Source: Funneliformis mosseae
Taxonomy: Eukaryota > Glomeromycota > Glomeromycetes > Glomerales > Glomeraceae
DNA length: 59,321 nucleotides
Assembly (NCBI GenBank): GCA_910592005.1
Contig: CAJVPP010000034.1
Coordinates: 1-59,321, forward strand
Direction: 5' to 3'
Numbering within the stretch: position 1 is the first letter of the stretch; each line of letters begins with the position of its first letter. Below are positions 59,285-59,321 of the stretch, piece by piece. Under the pieces are notes generated by a model. The model worked only from the letters and a program-made list of their open reading frames with translations. It was not told the origin of the DNA and did not search any database. Made by a program: the position numbers and the translations under genes.

Positions 59285-59321
59285 TATTTATTGATGTTAT
59301 TGAGTAGCTAAGGATTTTTTT
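59285..59321 (+). mobile_element. End of another pogo-like DDE element, cut by the window edge
   Basis: TATTGATGTTATTGAGTAGC followed by TAAGGATTTTTTT is the reverse complement of the 3' end of the transposase region of the element at 50602-52345 (plus-strand positions about 50726-50760), including the IDVIE-stop codons. A third copy in the opposite orientation therefore runs off the window. Confidence 0.6.

Overview
This 59.3 kb window is nuclear DNA of a very AT-rich fungus. Four HMG-box proteins of the MATA-HMG type, a cluster of short F-box proteins with unstructured repeat-like bodies, and much decayed DNA-transposon sequence together point to an arbuscular mycorrhizal fungus (Glomeromycotina), most likely Rhizophagus irregularis or a close relative. 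That assignment rests on recognising the families, not on a database match. Gene density is low: six intact protein genes, all apparently single-exon, lie in long stretches of AT-rich intergenic DNA.

Layout. 1-2.9 kb is extremely AT-rich and has no CG dinucleotide between 1255 and 2882. From 5.3 to 32.8 kb there are four divergent HMG-box genes: one at 5.3 kb (+), a tandem pair at 20.4-23.9 kb (-), and one at 32.0 kb (+), divergent from the pair. Three of the four carry short tandem repeats in the tail after the HMG box, and each gene has its own repeat unit. Three have an identical TATAAATA octamer 111-148 bp before the ATG. The intergenic DNA between 4.6 and 10.4 kb carries old, diverged duplicated blocks. 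32.8-39.2 kb has no gene but holds a tandem array built around a GCAAAT-NNN-ATTTGC dyad.

39.3-49.2 kb is a second domain: a decayed hAT transposase, then four F-box loci in the same orientation. Two are intact (43.5 and 47.7 kb) and two are fossils (41.5 and 46.8 kb). An internally deleted pogo-like DDE element with perfect 26-bp inverted repeats sits between them.

50-59.3 kb is a transposon graveyard with strongly reduced CG. It contains a full-length but wrecked pogo-like DDE element, a 226-236 bp MITE, a 1.3 kb element with a purine-rich low-complexity core, and a Tc1-like fragment followed by the end of another DDE element at the window edge. Every mismatch between the paired terminal repeats of the three elements measured here (16 of 16) is a transition. 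That is what cytosine deamination or a RIP-like process would leave.

Functionally, the HMG genes are candidate DNA-binding regulators, homologous to fungal mating-type HMG factors but expanded far beyond one locus. The F-box genes are candidate substrate adaptors of SCF ubiquitin ligases. Both families appear here in local birth-and-death clusters surrounded by transposon debris.
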